DNA of 35,778 nucleotides from Alcaligenaceae bacterium (GCA_947378965.1 CANCMG010000041.1:1-35778), one strand, 5' to 3'. Counted from the stretch's first letter, positions 1 through 8,511 are shown. Numbers and translations: made by a program. The notes: generated by a model not told the origin, from the sequence alone.

Positions 1-183
1 AACAAACGTGGCGGGCGTGTTAGGTTGCATAAGAGTGGCATCTTTTCTTGAGTTGAGGCAAATGGGGTTCAATCGACCTCTGAAGGTGTTTATACAATGC
101 TTTGGCACGGATTGCATTTGCCAAGTAGGCTAGAAACCTAATACAAAGGGGGTTCGAGCTTGTTTATATAACTAGAGACAGTC

Positions 184-1197
184 ATGACAAAGCCAAGCAG
201 TCGCATCAGTTCTGAAATCCCTTTTGATCAAGAGGGCAAGCATGTAGGTTTTTTGCGCTTGCCGCACTCAATTCATCGCTCCGCTTATGGTTGGATTCCA
301 ATCCCGGTGGCCAGTATCAAGAACGGTAAAGGGCCGATCGTGCTGTTAATGGCGGGTAACCACGGTGATGAGTATGAAGGTCAAATCGGTTTAAGTTCCT
401 TGCTTCGCATGCTTGATATTCAAGATGTTCAAGGCCAGATCATCTTCTTGCCCTCTGCGAATTTTCCAGCTGCAGCGGCTGGTATGCGCACGTCTCCAAT
501 TGATGAGGGTAATTTGAATCGGCTGTTTCCTGGTGATCCTAACGGCACCGTGACTCAGCAGATGGCTTGGTATATCGAGCATGTGTTGCTGGCGCAAGTC
601 GATTATGTTTTTGATTTGCATTCGGGCGGCAGTTCTCTGATGTACATCCCAAGCGCGGGTTGTCGGCGCAGTGATGATCCAAAACGCATGGATCAAGCGC
701 TAGAGATTGTGCGTCTGTTCGGTGCGCCTGCAGCCTATGTGCTTGATTCTCAATCTAGTGATTCGTGTACGCTTGCAGCCGCAGCGGCTAGGCAAAATGT
801 GATTCACTATGGAGCCGAATTGGGTGGTGGGGGCACGTTGTCACCCCAGGCATTGCGCGTCACCATCGATGGTACTCGCCGAGTGCTGAAGCACTTGGGG
901 GTGTTGAGTCAAGCGATCAACGTTGATGAACCGAGCCCCACACAAATACTTCAAGTCAGAGGCGCTGATTATTTTGTATATGCGCCCGATAGCGGCATGT
1001 TTGAACCAACGGTTGAACTTGGAGATTCGGTGCAAGCTGGCCAAATGGCTGGCCGTATTCACTTTTTTGATACGCCGTGGCGCGAGCCAAGTGTGGCGGT
1101 TTTTAAGCGCTCGGGCATTGTGCTCTGTAAGCGCATGATGTGCAGAACCGAGCGTGGCGATTGCCTGTTTCATTTGGGCGCGCCGTTTGAACGCTGA
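184..1197 (+). CDS. Succinylglutamate desuccinylase/aspartoacylase-family zinc hydrolase
   Basis: A 337-residue cytosolic protein with no signal peptide. The zinc-site motif GNHGDE (His60, Glu63) and a later FDLHSGG (His146) match the AstE/AspA family of M14-like metal-dependent amidases, and YGAELGGGG near residue 210 fits the catalytic glutamate region. Members remove acyl groups from N-acyl amino acids or related amides; the substrate cannot be read from sequence. The C-terminal 80 residues resemble the beta-barrel cap of this family. It is the first gene of a + strand run with a Bug receptor and an acyl-CoA ligase, which suggests uptake and breakdown of an acylated compound rather than natural-product assembly. 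The ATG at 184 gives the expected family length. The 183 bases upstream show no gene and no convincing promoter. The family call is firm; the substrate is unknown. Confidence 0.85.
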   Translation: MTKPSSRISSEIPFDQEGKHVGFLRLPHSIHRSAYGWIPIPVASIKNGKGPIVLLMAGNHGDEYEGQIGLSSLLRMLDIQDVQGQIIFLPSANFPAAAAGMRTSPIDEGNLNRLFPGDPNGTVTQQMAWYIEHVLLAQVDYVFDLHSGGSSLMYIPSAGCRRSDDPKRMDQALEIVRLFGAPAAYVLDSQSSDSCTLAAAAARQNVIHYGAELGGGGTLSPQALRVTIDGTRRVLKHLGVLSQAINVDEPSPTQILQVRGADYFVYAPDSGMFEPTVELGDSVQAGQMAGRIHFFDTPWREPSVAVFKRSGIVLCKRMMCRTERGDCLFHLGAPFER

Positions 1198-1220
1198 AAA
1201 CAATACGAAAGTCGTGGGGT

Positions 1221-1300
1221 CAACTCTCGAGAATTGAGATCACCTCTCTAGAATTGAGATCACCTATCTAGAATTGAGATCGTCCCTATAGAGTTGAGGT
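1221..1300. repeat. Four tandem 20-bp repeats upstream of the Bug receptor gene
   Basis: Four consecutive 20-base units start at 1221, 1241, 1261 and 1281. Units 1-3 share TAGAATTGAGAT-like cores with one or two changes each, and unit 4 is more diverged (GAGTTGAGGT). A very degenerate fifth unit may run to 1320. The array fills most of the gap between the hydrolase stop and the receptor gene and overlaps an alternative GTG start at 1299. The periodicity is seen directly; a function (operator array, mRNA leader) is only a guess. Confidence 0.85.
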
Positions 1301-1373
1301 GAACCTTCAAGAATACACACCCATGCTTTTCGTTATATTGCTTCTCACTTGGATATCAGGCGTCTATAAAATT

Positions 1374-2351
1374 ATGCTTTGTCTACCGCACTTGAAACGT
1401 TTCGTGGTCTCCGTAGTGTTGGGCTGTACCTTGAGTTACGCTCAACTCGCTGTAGCGACTTATCCCGAGAAGTCGCTTCGCTTGATTGCGCCCTTTGCAC
1501 CTGGTGGTGGCACCGATCAAATGGCGCGGGCGCTGGGTGCGGGCTTGACTAAAGTGCTTGGGCAAACGGTTGTGATTGAGAATAAGCCGGGTGCAGGTAC
1601 CGTCATCGGGATGGATCTTGTTGCGAGAAGTGCCCCTGACGGCTACACCCTTGTTCTGGCAACCTTTGCACATGCCGTTAACAGCGTCCTGCAATCAAAG
1701 TTACCCTATGACAGCGATCAAGCGTTTGCCCCTGTTGCTTTGATTGCGCGTGGGCCCAACGTGTTGGTGGTGCGTACTGAAAGCCCTTTCCAATCAGTCA
1801 AAGAAATTGTTGCCGCAGCCAACGCTCAACCGGGCGAGTTGACCTATGCCTCGCAAGGAAATGGCACCTCAGCGCACTTGGCCGGTGAGATGCTTCAAAA
1901 TTTAGGCAAGATCGAGTTGACGCATATCCCGTATCGAGGCGCAAGCCTTGCGTTAACAGACTTGTTGGGTGGGCAAGTCGATCTGTTCATCGGTACGGCA
2001 GCGGGGGTAACTCCACTGATTGCCAGTGGTAAATTACGCGCGATTGCTGTGACGAGTCCAAACCCCTCTAGTGCCTTTGAATGGGTCACGACGGTCGCTG
2101 CAACATTGCCGGGTTACGCGGTCGAGAGTTGGTATGGTGTGTATGCACCGACGGGCACTCCTGCGTCGATCATTGACACGCTCAATGCCGCGATTCGACA
2201 GACTGTGAAAAATCCTGATTTTATTAAAAAGGTCGAGAATGAAGGGCTGACGATTTCGGTTGGCGCACCTCAAGAGCTTGAGCAGTACGTACAAGCAGAA
2301 AAAAGTCGCTGGAAAAAAATCATCCTTGAAAACAAAATTCAAGTTCAGTGA
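1374..2351 (+). CDS. Bug/TctC-family periplasmic solute-binding receptor
   Basis: A tripartite-tricarboxylate-transporter-type extracytoplasmic receptor. From the ATG at 1374 the protein is 325 residues, the usual family length. It begins with a classical signal peptide: basic n-region (LKRF), hydrophobic VVSVVLGCTLSYA and a likely cleavage after LAVA. The mature start YPEKSLRLIAPFAPGGGTD is the family hallmark, and LTHIPYRG and the C-terminal region with Trp and Pro also fit. In-frame starts at 1299 (GTG) and 1323 (ATG) would add up to 25 hydrophobic residues before the signal peptide, so 1374 is preferred although no clear ribosome site precedes any of them. No TctA/TctB membrane subunits are present, which is normal for these orphan receptors. 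Bug receptors are greatly expanded in Burkholderiales, which is the main taxonomic clue here. The ligand is unknown. Confidence 0.9.
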   Translation: MLCLPHLKRFVVSVVLGCTLSYAQLAVATYPEKSLRLIAPFAPGGGTDQMARALGAGLTKVLGQTVVIENKPGAGTVIGMDLVARSAPDGYTLVLATFAHAVNSVLQSKLPYDSDQAFAPVALIARGPNVLVVRTESPFQSVKEIVAAANAQPGELTYASQGNGTSAHLAGEMLQNLGKIELTHIPYRGASLALTDLLGGQVDLFIGTAAGVTPLIASGKLRAIAVTSPNPSSAFEWVTTVAATLPGYAVESWYGVYAPTGTPASIIDTLNAAIRQTVKNPDFIKKVENEGLTISVGAPQELEQYVQAEKSRWKKIILENKIQVQ

Positions 2352-2423
2352 TTTCAACAATGACAGAGATTTAAAGGACTGTAAAGATTTCAATCACTGG
2401 TGCTCTTGACTGCTGATCATGCG

Positions 2424-2547
2424 AATGATTGAAGTCGTTTCGATGACGACTGAAGTCATTTTAAGTCGTTTCGATGACCGAAATGATTGAAGTCGTTTCG
2501 ATGACTGAAATGATTGAAGTCGTTTCGATGACCGAAATGATTGAGTG
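2424..2547. repeat. About four tandem 27-bp repeats upstream of the acyl-CoA ligase gene
   Basis: The core GTCGTTTCGATGA occurs four times, with its AGTCG starting at 2433, 2464, 2491 and 2518, so the spacings are 31, 27 and 27 bases. Flanking AATGATTGA is also repeated. The last three copies contain a small dyad, TTTCG-ATGAC-CGAAA (or TGAAA), able to form a 4-5 bp hairpin. The array lies in a 247-base gap with no other gene. Function is not evident. Confidence 0.85.
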
Positions 2548-2598
2548 ATGAGCAGTTGGTGACATCAATAACGCTATAGCAAAAAGGTTTGACGGTTA

Positions 2599-4707
2599 AT
2601 GGATACGATTTCTCGCTTAATGCGGCCGCGTTCGGTTGCGGTGATTGGCGCCTCGGCGGATGTGACAAAAACGGCGGGCAGGCCCGTCGCCTATTTGTTA
2701 AAGCACGGTTTTGCGGGTGAGGTGTATCCCGTGAACCCCAAGGCGACTGAGATTAGTGGCTTACCTTGTTATCCGACTATTGCCTCGCTGCCCAGTGTGC
2801 CGGACGTTGGGATCGTGTTGCTCGGCGCAGAGCGCGCGCAGCAGGCTGTTAAAGAGCTTGCCGACATCGGCTGTGCTGCCGCCATTGTCTTGGCCAGTGG
2901 CTATACCGAGGTGGGCGAAGAGGGGGCCAGGCGCCAAGCCGAGTTAATTCAAGCTGCAGGCGCAATGCGCATACTTGGCCCTAATACGATTGGCTTAGTC
3001 AACATTACCGATCGTATTGTCTTGTCGGCCTCAGGCGCACTTGAGATGGATCACTTTCCTTCTGGTGCTATCAGCCTAGTTTCGCAAAGCGGTGGCATTT
3101 TAGGCTCATTACTTTCGCGTGCCGCCGCACGTGGGATTGGGCTGGCAAAAATGATTTCGACCAGTAATGAAGTGGATCTAGAGTTGGCTGACTTTATTGA
3201 TTGGTTGGTCGATGACGAGGCTACAAGGGTGATCGCGCTGTATGTTGAAACCGTACGTGATACCCAAAAATTTCGTGCTGCGGCCTTGCGTGCGGCCCAA
3301 GCGGGTAAGCCTATTGTGGCGTTCAAAATAGGTCGTTCTGAAGCCGGTGCCAAGGCAGCGATCTCGCATACAGGTGCGCTGGCAGGCTCTGACCGCATGT
3401 ACGATGCACTATTTAAACAGACGGGCATCCTGCGAGCACAACGCTTTGATGAGTTGCTAGATATGCCTGCCTCACTCGCAACGGGGCGAATATTGCATGG
3501 CAATCGTGTTGCGATCCTGACATCAACGGGCGGTGCGGGGACGTTGGTCTCTGATGCACTGGGTGTCTCTGGCTTTGAGACCCCCCCACCAGATGCACAA
3601 ACCGCAGCTAAGCTTAGAGCGCTTCAGCAGGGCGACCATGCAGCGCTAGATCGAAATCCCATTGACGTCACGCTTGCAGGTTTGCAGCCCGAGCTATTAA
3701 AGGGCGCAATCAGTGCAGTGCTGTCTAGTCCGACCTATGATGCCTTAATTGTGATCGTGGGTGCCTCGGCACTTGCAATGCCTGAATTAATGTCAAACGC
3801 GATTAAAAGCTGTATGTCGTTATCCGACAAACCGATCCTTGCGTACATTAGTCCGCATGCGCCAAACATTGGCGCGCTCTTGACTCAAGGCGGTGTGCCA
3901 GCGTTCTCGGCGCCCGAGAGTTGTAGCGCGGCGCTCGTGGCAATGCTTCACGCAAGTCAAGCTAAGACGTCAATGCGTATCGTGCCTATTGTTCGTCAGG
4001 ATCAGAGCCGCGCACTCGATGCATGGCCAGCAGGAAGTTTGGATGAAGAGCAAGCAAAACGCCTGTTTTCATCTTTTGGAATTGCGTCGGTACGTGAGAC
4101 AGTTGTGACGACGGCCGAACAGGCTCAGGCGGCGTTGCCGGCGTTGGGCGAGCGTGCCGTATTAAAAATCCTCTCGTCTGAAATATTGCACAAGAGTGAA
4201 ATAGGAGGCGTGGCCGTCAACGTAACGCAGGCGGCCATTTCCGCTCGATTGCTGCAGATGACACAAGACGTGAAAGATAAGTCGGGTATCACTCCAAAGC
4301 GGTTTCTGGTTCAAGAGATGGTATCTGGCGGAGTTGAGATTATTTTAGGGATGCACCGCGATGTACTTGGCGTTGCAATCTTGTTAGGCATGGGGGGTGT
4401 GACGGCTGAGTTGTTGCAAGACACGACCCTTCGCTTGCTTCCTTCAACGGGTGGTTTGTCTGCAGAGACTGCGCGTGAGATGGTTGTAGCGCTAAAAACA
4501 TGGCCTTTACTAGATGGCTATCGTGGCCGACCAAAGTCGGATGTCGAGGCGCTTGTCAAGGCGATTGTGGCTTTCTCGGAAATGGTTGCCGCATTTGGCG
4601 CTCGGCTACTTGAGGCCGAGATCAATCCGCTGTTTGTACTCGAGGCAGGGCAAGGCGTTAAGGCGGCAGATGGGATTGCAGTTCTAGCAGTTGAGAGCAT
4701 TTCATGA
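2599..4707 (+). CDS. NDP-forming acyl-CoA synthetase, fused alpha and beta domains (acetate-CoA ligase family)
   Basis: A 702-residue cytosolic ligase that joins a carboxylic acid to CoA with ATP hydrolysed to ADP. Domains in order: CoA-binding Rossmann fold (about 5-130, starting RSVAVIGAS), succinyl-CoA-ligase-like domains (about 150-440) with SHTGALAG whose His257 fits the phosphohistidine, then an ATP-grasp domain (about 475-700, with LKILSSEILHKSEIGGV). The fused order matches the acetyl-CoA synthetase (ADP-forming) family common in betaproteobacterial aromatic and organic-acid breakdown. The gene follows the receptor on the same strand after 247 bases containing repeats, so it may belong to the same catabolic unit. 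Its acid substrate cannot be named. It could in principle supply an acyl-CoA starter for the PKS, but its position outside the cluster and its family argue for catabolism. Confidence 0.88.
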   Translation: MDTISRLMRPRSVAVIGASADVTKTAGRPVAYLLKHGFAGEVYPVNPKATEISGLPCYPTIASLPSVPDVGIVLLGAERAQQAVKELADIGCAAAIVLASGYTEVGEEGARRQAELIQAAGAMRILGPNTIGLVNITDRIVLSASGALEMDHFPSGAISLVSQSGGILGSLLSRAAARGIGLAKMISTSNEVDLELADFIDWLVDDEATRVIALYVETVRDTQKFRAAALRAAQAGKPIVAFKIGRSEAGAKAAISHTGALAGSDRMYDALFKQTGILRAQRFDELLDMPASLATGRILHGNRVAILTSTGGAGTLVSDALGVSGFETPPPDAQTAAKLRALQQGDHAALDRNPIDVTLAGLQPELLKGAISAVLSSPTYDALIVIVGASALAMPELMSNAIKSCMSLSDKPILAYISPHAPNIGALLTQGGVPAFSAPESCSAALVAMLHASQAKTSMRIVPIVRQDQSRALDAWPAGSLDEEQAKRLFSSFGIASVRETVVTTAEQAQAALPALGERAVLKILSSEILHKSEIGGVAVNVTQAAISARLLQMTQDVKDKSGITPKRFLVQEMVSGGVEIILGMHRDVLGVAILLGMGGVTAELLQDTTLRLLPSTGGLSAETAREMVVALKTWPLLDGYRGRPKSDVEALVKAIVAFSEMVAAFGARLLEAEINPLFVLEAGQGVKAADGIAVLAVESIS

Positions 4708-4755
4708 TGGTCTATCGTAAGATCTCATGCGCAAGCGCGATCAACGCGATATCTT

Positions 4756-4759
4756 GAGG
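4756..4759 (+). promoter_or_regulatory. Ribosome binding site supporting the GalE-like start at 4769
   Basis: GAGG lies 9 bases before the ATG at 4769, with a second purine run AAGG just after it. No comparable site precedes the earlier in-frame ATG at 4727, and the Rossmann motif starts directly after the 4769 start. Confidence 0.55.
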
Positions 4760-4768
4760 CTAAGGTTC

Positions 4769-5770
4769 ATGACGAACGTCTTAGTGGTAGGAGGAGCAGG
4801 CTACATTGGCTCGCACATGGTTGCAATCCTACTCAAGCAGGGTTTTCGTGTCACGGTATTTGATAATTTATCTAGAGGGCATAAAGATGCGTGCGAAGGT
4901 GCGCATTTTATTCAGGGCAACCTCTTAGATTTTGCCGCAATTAGCGGCTGTCTTTCTGCGCAATCGTTTGATATCGTCTTTCATTTTGCCGCGCTCGCCT
5001 ACGTGGGCGAATCGGTAAAACACCCTGAACAATATTATCAAAATAACGTTGTTGGCTCAGTTAATTTGCTGGCGGCCATGCGTAAACATAAATTGAATCG
5101 CTTGGTATTTTCTTCAACTTGTGCGACCTATGGCGAGGCAAAGCACTTGCCGATACGTGAAACAGATCCGCAGGTGCCGGTGAATCCTTACGGATTTAGC
5201 AAATTTGTTGTCGAACATATGTTGTCTGATTATGCGAAGGCCTATGGTTTTCAAAGTATTAGCTTAAGATATTTCAACTCAGCGGGTTGCGATCCGCTTG
5301 GCGCCCTGGGCGAGCGTCACGAACCCGAAACGCATCTGATTCCGTTGGTGTTACGCGAGGCGTTGCGTACCAAGCTCGGTGGTCATTCAAAAGATACGGC
5401 GTTACAAATTTTTGGGGATGACTATGACACGCCCGATGGTAGCTGTCAGCGCGACTATGTACATGTCAATGACTTGTGTGACGCGCATTTGTTGGCGGCT
5501 CAACAATTGTTGACTAACGATGACGGACAAGCAAAATACTACAACTTGGCTAACGCCGTTGCGTATAGTGTTTTTGATGTCGTGAGCGCTTGCCGACGTC
5601 TGACAGGGCAGCCTATAGAATATCGGATTGAGCCGCGCCGCTCTGGCGATCCGGCTGTTTTAATTGGTGATGCGCAACAGGCAATCAAAGAACTGGGGTG
5701 GAAGCCTCATCGCACGCAACTCGATGACATGATTAGTTCAGCATGGAACTACCTTTCAAAGGGTGCTTAG
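4769..5770 (+). CDS. galE: UDP-glucose 4-epimerase-type NAD-dependent sugar epimerase
   Basis: A 333-residue extended short-chain dehydrogenase. Seen directly: the NAD-binding GGAGYIG (Gly8, Gly11, Gly14), the DNLSRG segment typical of GalE, the catalytic Ser/Thr in FSSTCATYGE and Tyr141 with Lys145 in PYGFSK, plus RYFNSAG and QRDYVHV in the C-terminal substrate domain. GalE converts UDP-glucose and UDP-galactose; close relatives act on UDP-xylose/arabinose or the GlcNAc forms, and sequence alone does not separate these. An upstream in-frame ATG at 4727 would add 14 residues before the Rossmann strand, so it is rejected. The gene is convergent with the family-2 glycosyltransferase, 14 bases between stops. 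With the glycosyltransferase at 13137 and the oxidoreductase at 12123 it may prepare a sugar for the cluster product, but housekeeping use is equally possible. Confidence 0.88.
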   Translation: MTNVLVVGGAGYIGSHMVAILLKQGFRVTVFDNLSRGHKDACEGAHFIQGNLLDFAAISGCLSAQSFDIVFHFAALAYVGESVKHPEQYYQNNVVGSVNLLAAMRKHKLNRLVFSSTCATYGEAKHLPIRETDPQVPVNPYGFSKFVVEHMLSDYAKAYGFQSISLRYFNSAGCDPLGALGERHEPETHLIPLVLREALRTKLGGHSKDTALQIFGDDYDTPDGSCQRDYVHVNDLCDAHLLAAQQLLTNDDGQAKYYNLANAVAYSVFDVVSACRRLTGQPIEYRIEPRRSGDPAVLIGDAQQAIKELGWKPHRTQLDDMISSAWNYLSKGA

Positions 5771-5784
5771 CTAAACAATGTCAG

Positions 5785-6894
5785 TCAAGATTGAGTCGAA
5801 CGTAATGCCAAAATTTGCGCTTGATGTCTGGCTATTTTTTGGTTCAGTCTTTTGTAGGTATCTTTGAAGGCAAGTAATTTAGCATCAAAACTTTTGCCAC
5901 CTGAATGTTGTTTGACTTTGCCACCTGAATGTTGTTTGACATAGGCGATCGTGATGAGAGTTTTATACAAAAGAACGGATAACGCCTTGGGCAAGGCGAG
6001 CAGCGTCAGAAACGGTAGGCTGTTAAGGTGTAAGCGCGCGATGGCACGCTTGGCAAGTGCTAGTGCGGTTTTTTTACTGTGTGGCATATAGAGTAGACCA
6101 GCGTCTCGTTCGGCACAATGGCACAACCCTAGCACTAAGGCGGCTCTGGCTCGAGCGTAGCGATGTGCCTTGAAAGCTGGAAACTGTTCACTCACCATGT
6201 CAATGACAGCAAAACGATCATCAATCGCTTTGATGATTGGCCATTGCATCGCGACGTCATTGACGTAGTTGACAACAGGTTCACTGACGATGCAGACAGA
6301 AGATCCTAACGAGAGCATTGAAAATAAAATAGGGACTTGAACAAAGATATTAGATGAGATCTTGATATAGGTGCTGCTGATATCGTCTTTATGTAACCGG
6401 ACCATGGCCTCTGATAGAAGAAGAAATGGTAAATGACCCGTGTCACTCAGCAGTAAGTCTTTTACCGTAAGTTGTTTAGTCCTATCTAAAAAGTCATAGT
6501 TTTCGGTGATAGGGTCATCAAACATACCCAGACTGCTGATCGGCAACATGATGCAGTCGCTCTCATTCTTTAGTACCTCAAGCATTGCAGCCTCGAAACC
6601 ACTCCATACAATATGGTCGTCATCCGAGATCAGCCAAATGTAGGAGCTGTTAGCCTGATTTAAGAGCGCGTTGATATTTGCGGCGTAGCCTTTCTCACTG
6701 TTGCGGTAGTAGATAACCCTAGAATCTAGCGACTGTTGAATGGTGGTCGAAACGCGATCGTTTGACTGATCCATCACAATGACATCAATGTGTTCTTGAT
6801 ACTGATCGAGTGCTTGCGTTAAAAAATTAGCTTGTAGCTCACTGAGTTGTTGAGCACGATTGTAGGTTGGGATGCAAATAGATAATTTTTTCAT
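5785..6894 (-). CDS. Family-2 glycosyltransferase
   Basis: A 369-residue protein beginning MKKLSICIPTYNRA, the classical GT-A fold start of GT2 enzymes. The metal/nucleotide-binding acidic motif is ISDDDH at about residues 89-94. The ATG at 6894 is chosen because the upstream in-frame ATG at 6963 adds 23 residues with no family character. A hydrophobic stretch near residue 300 (LPFLTLLALPKALSVLLY) could be membrane-associated. The C-terminus is basic and carries an exact 8-residue duplication (VKQHSGGK twice). It transfers an activated sugar, but donor and acceptor are unknown. It lies between galE (convergent) and the halogenase gene (same strand, upstream), separated from the latter by a strong hairpin, so it is probably not cotranscribed with it. 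It could act on surface polysaccharide rather than the cluster product. Confidence 0.82.
   Translation of the reverse strand: MKKLSICIPTYNRAQQLSELQANFLTQALDQYQEHIDVIVMDQSNDRVSTTIQQSLDSRVIYYRNSEKGYAANINALLNQANSSYIWLISDDDHIVWSGFEAAMLEVLKNESDCIMLPISSLGMFDDPITENYDFLDRTKQLTVKDLLLSDTGHLPFLLLSEAMVRLHKDDISSTYIKISSNIFVQVPILFSMLSLGSSVCIVSEPVVNYVNDVAMQWPIIKAIDDRFAVIDMVSEQFPAFKAHRYARARAALVLGLCHCAERDAGLLYMPHSKKTALALAKRAIARLHLNSLPFLTLLALPKALSVLLYKTLITIAYVKQHSGGKVKQHSGGKSFDAKLLAFKDTYKRLNQKIARHQAQILALRSTQS
5893..5940. repeat. Exact in-frame 24-bp tandem duplication inside the glycosyltransferase gene
   Basis: Two identical 24-base units, 5893-5916 and 5917-5940, encode the residue block VKQHSGGK twice near the C-terminus of the family-2 glycosyltransferase. 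The exact identity suggests a recent slippage event. The reading frame is kept. Confidence 0.92.
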
Positions 6895-6973
6895 TGCGCT
6901 CCGGTAATATAAAAAAATCAACCCTAACCGCATTGAATCAATGACAGTTAGGGTCGGATACAACAGATCACAA

Positions 6974-7019
6974 AAGTTTTTTCTATGTCAATCTAGGGGC
7001 CGATTGACACCAAAAACTT
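6974..7019 (-). terminator. Strong hairpin at the 3' end of the halogenase gene
   Basis: An uninterrupted 8-bp stem TGTCAATC (6986-6993) pairs with GATTGACA (7002-7009) around an 8-base loop. Outside it, AAGTTTTT (6974-6981) can pair with AAAAACTT (7012-7019), which overlaps the halogenase stop codon (7018-7020). It is placed as a terminator for the minus-strand halogenase transcript. The tract after the stem is not a clean U-run on that strand, so efficiency is uncertain. Confidence 0.55.
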
Positions 7020-8511
7020 AGGTTGCCATAGGTGCCTTTGGCTTGGGTAGATTATATAGAGCTTCAAGTCGCTCAATCGCCTCGTGATGCATAGGCGACA
7101 TCGTGCCACGATATTTTTCATTTCTTGTATGCGCGTCGATCACCAGCTTTTCAATTGTTTTTGCATCAGCCGGCAGTTTTTTGGGTGCCACTTCGTACCC
7201 TAACTGAATCAACCAGTGCCCCCAGCTTTCGCCACTAAAGTAAGAGCCGACATCTTTACAGCCATTTGGAATCAATTTATTGGGGTTTTTCAATAACTCT
7301 GCGTAATATAGTTCACGCTCTGAAGGTACCCGATGCTCTTTCACATAATTCCAGAAGGGCGTTGTTCTTGTTGATTTTGCATAGTGCATGCTAACGAAAT
7401 CGATTGTTTCTTCGAAGTAGTATTTCATGACATTGTTGTACAGCTCGATATCGCCATCGTTATAGCGATGATCACGAATGCGGCCGAGCAAACAAACCAT
7501 GCCTTCCATAATCAACACCAGACCGGTACTTTCGAGCGGCTCAATAAAGCCTGCGGCCAAGCCAATCGAAACAACGTTTTCATGCCAAAAATTTTCGTTA
7601 TAAAAAGGCGTCCAATCGATGACTTTTAAATTCTCTTTTTGAATACGATTGTCCCAATATTTGACGAAATAATCTTTAGCGTCTTCAACATCTGTGATTG
7701 AACGCTTGAAGACTAAGCCAGAGCCAATACGGGTTCGAACCGGAATATTCCACACCCAGCCATGATCAACGGCCTCAGAGCGAACGTACGGATGCATTTC
7801 TTTTTCGCGATCGATGTATGGCACATGCCCGGCAATGGCAGTATCACAAAAGAGTCGACTATCAAGATTGACGCGCTTAGGCGCTTGATTCAACAAGGAT
7901 TTGAATCCTGTGCAGTCAATGAACAAGTCGCCGGTAATCGTCTGACCATTTTTCAAGACCAAGCTCTTGACGTACTGGTCGCTATCGCGATTGATAGTCA
8001 CCATCTCAGACTGAATAAAAGTTACCTTGTCTTTCAACTTTTCTTTGATAAAGACAACCAGTTTAGTGGCGTCAACGTGATAGCCAAGAGGTTGTTTTAA
8101 ATCAACACGATCCTGAGTCACATTACAGTCATAAAATTGACTGCCGTATTCTCTAAAGTCGTGTTGTTGACAATTTGTCCACGCGTCAACCTGGGGCATT
8201 CCTTCTGCAACGCTTCTAGGCTCAAAAAATGGATGCCAAATATCGTTGCCTTCGCGATCCCAGTTAGGAAACAAAATGGCAGTTTTGTATGTTGCATCAA
8301 TCGTGGTAAACCATTCGTCGACGGAGAATCCACAACGCTTTAGATAAATCTCAAAATTTAGAAGAGTTCCTTCACCCACTCCAACCGGTGTGCCGACCTC
8401 TTTGTCAACCACCGTAAGTTTTAATTCAGGGGTGTTGTGAGCCAAGAGAGCCGCCGCAAGCCAGGCAGCCGAACCGCCGCCAACGATCACAATCTCATCT
8501 AAATTCTTCAT
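7018..8511 (-). CDS. Flavin-dependent halogenase, tryptophan-halogenase family
   Basis: A 497-residue FADH2-dependent enzyme. Seen directly: the FAD-binding IVIVGGGSAAW (Gly11-Gly13), GVGEGT (44-49), Lys76 in ATYKTAILFPNW matching the catalytic lysine of PrnA-type halogenases, the family signature WVWNIP (252-257) and EPLESTG with Glu327 in the place of the second catalytic residue. Length fits the family (about 500-540). These enzymes make HOX at the flavin and halogenate an electron-rich carbon, most often a free or carrier-bound aromatic ring. No tryptophan-activating domain and no flavin reductase are visible here, so the substrate may be introduced by NRPS modules outside the window. The weak GGAAA before ATG 8511 may be the ribosome site. 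The gene is single, ended by the hairpin at 6974-7019. The family is certain; halogenation of the cluster product is inferred. Confidence 0.9.
   Translation of the reverse strand: MKNLDEIVIVGGGSAAWLAAALLAHNTPELKLTVVDKEVGTPVGVGEGTLLNFEIYLKRCGFSVDEWFTTIDATYKTAILFPNWDREGNDIWHPFFEPRSVAEGMPQVDAWTNCQQHDFREYGSQFYDCNVTQDRVDLKQPLGYHVDATKLVVFIKEKLKDKVTFIQSEMVTINRDSDQYVKSLVLKNGQTITGDLFIDCTGFKSLLNQAPKRVNLDSRLFCDTAIAGHVPYIDREKEMHPYVRSEAVDHGWVWNIPVRTRIGSGLVFKRSITDVEDAKDYFVKYWDNRIQKENLKVIDWTPFYNENFWHENVVSIGLAAGFIEPLESTGLVLIMEGMVCLLGRIRDHRYNDGDIELYNNVMKYYFEETIDFVSMHYAKSTRTTPFWNYVKEHRVPSERELYYAELLKNPNKLIPNGCKDVGSYFSGESWGHWLIQLGYEVAPKKLPADAKTIEKLVIDAHTRNEKYRGTMSPMHHEAIERLEALYNLPKPKAPMAT

Noticed and set aside
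50-170. TTC-loop-like patches (GGGTTCAATC, GGTTCGAG) suggesting a tRNA near the left edge
   Set aside because: No acceptor, D or anticodon stems could be built around them.
2424-2547. CRISPR array
   Set aside because: The units are contiguous without unique spacers and there are no cas genes; it is a tandem repeat.
2456-2668. Minus-strand reading frame with repeated Asn-Phe-His-Arg units
   Set aside because: It is the translation of the 27-bp DNA repeats and overlaps the acyl-CoA ligase start; no ribosome site.
4727-4768. Longer N-terminus for the sugar epimerase
   Set aside because: The extra 14 residues precede the Rossmann strand, have no family match, and the ribosome site fits the start at 4769.
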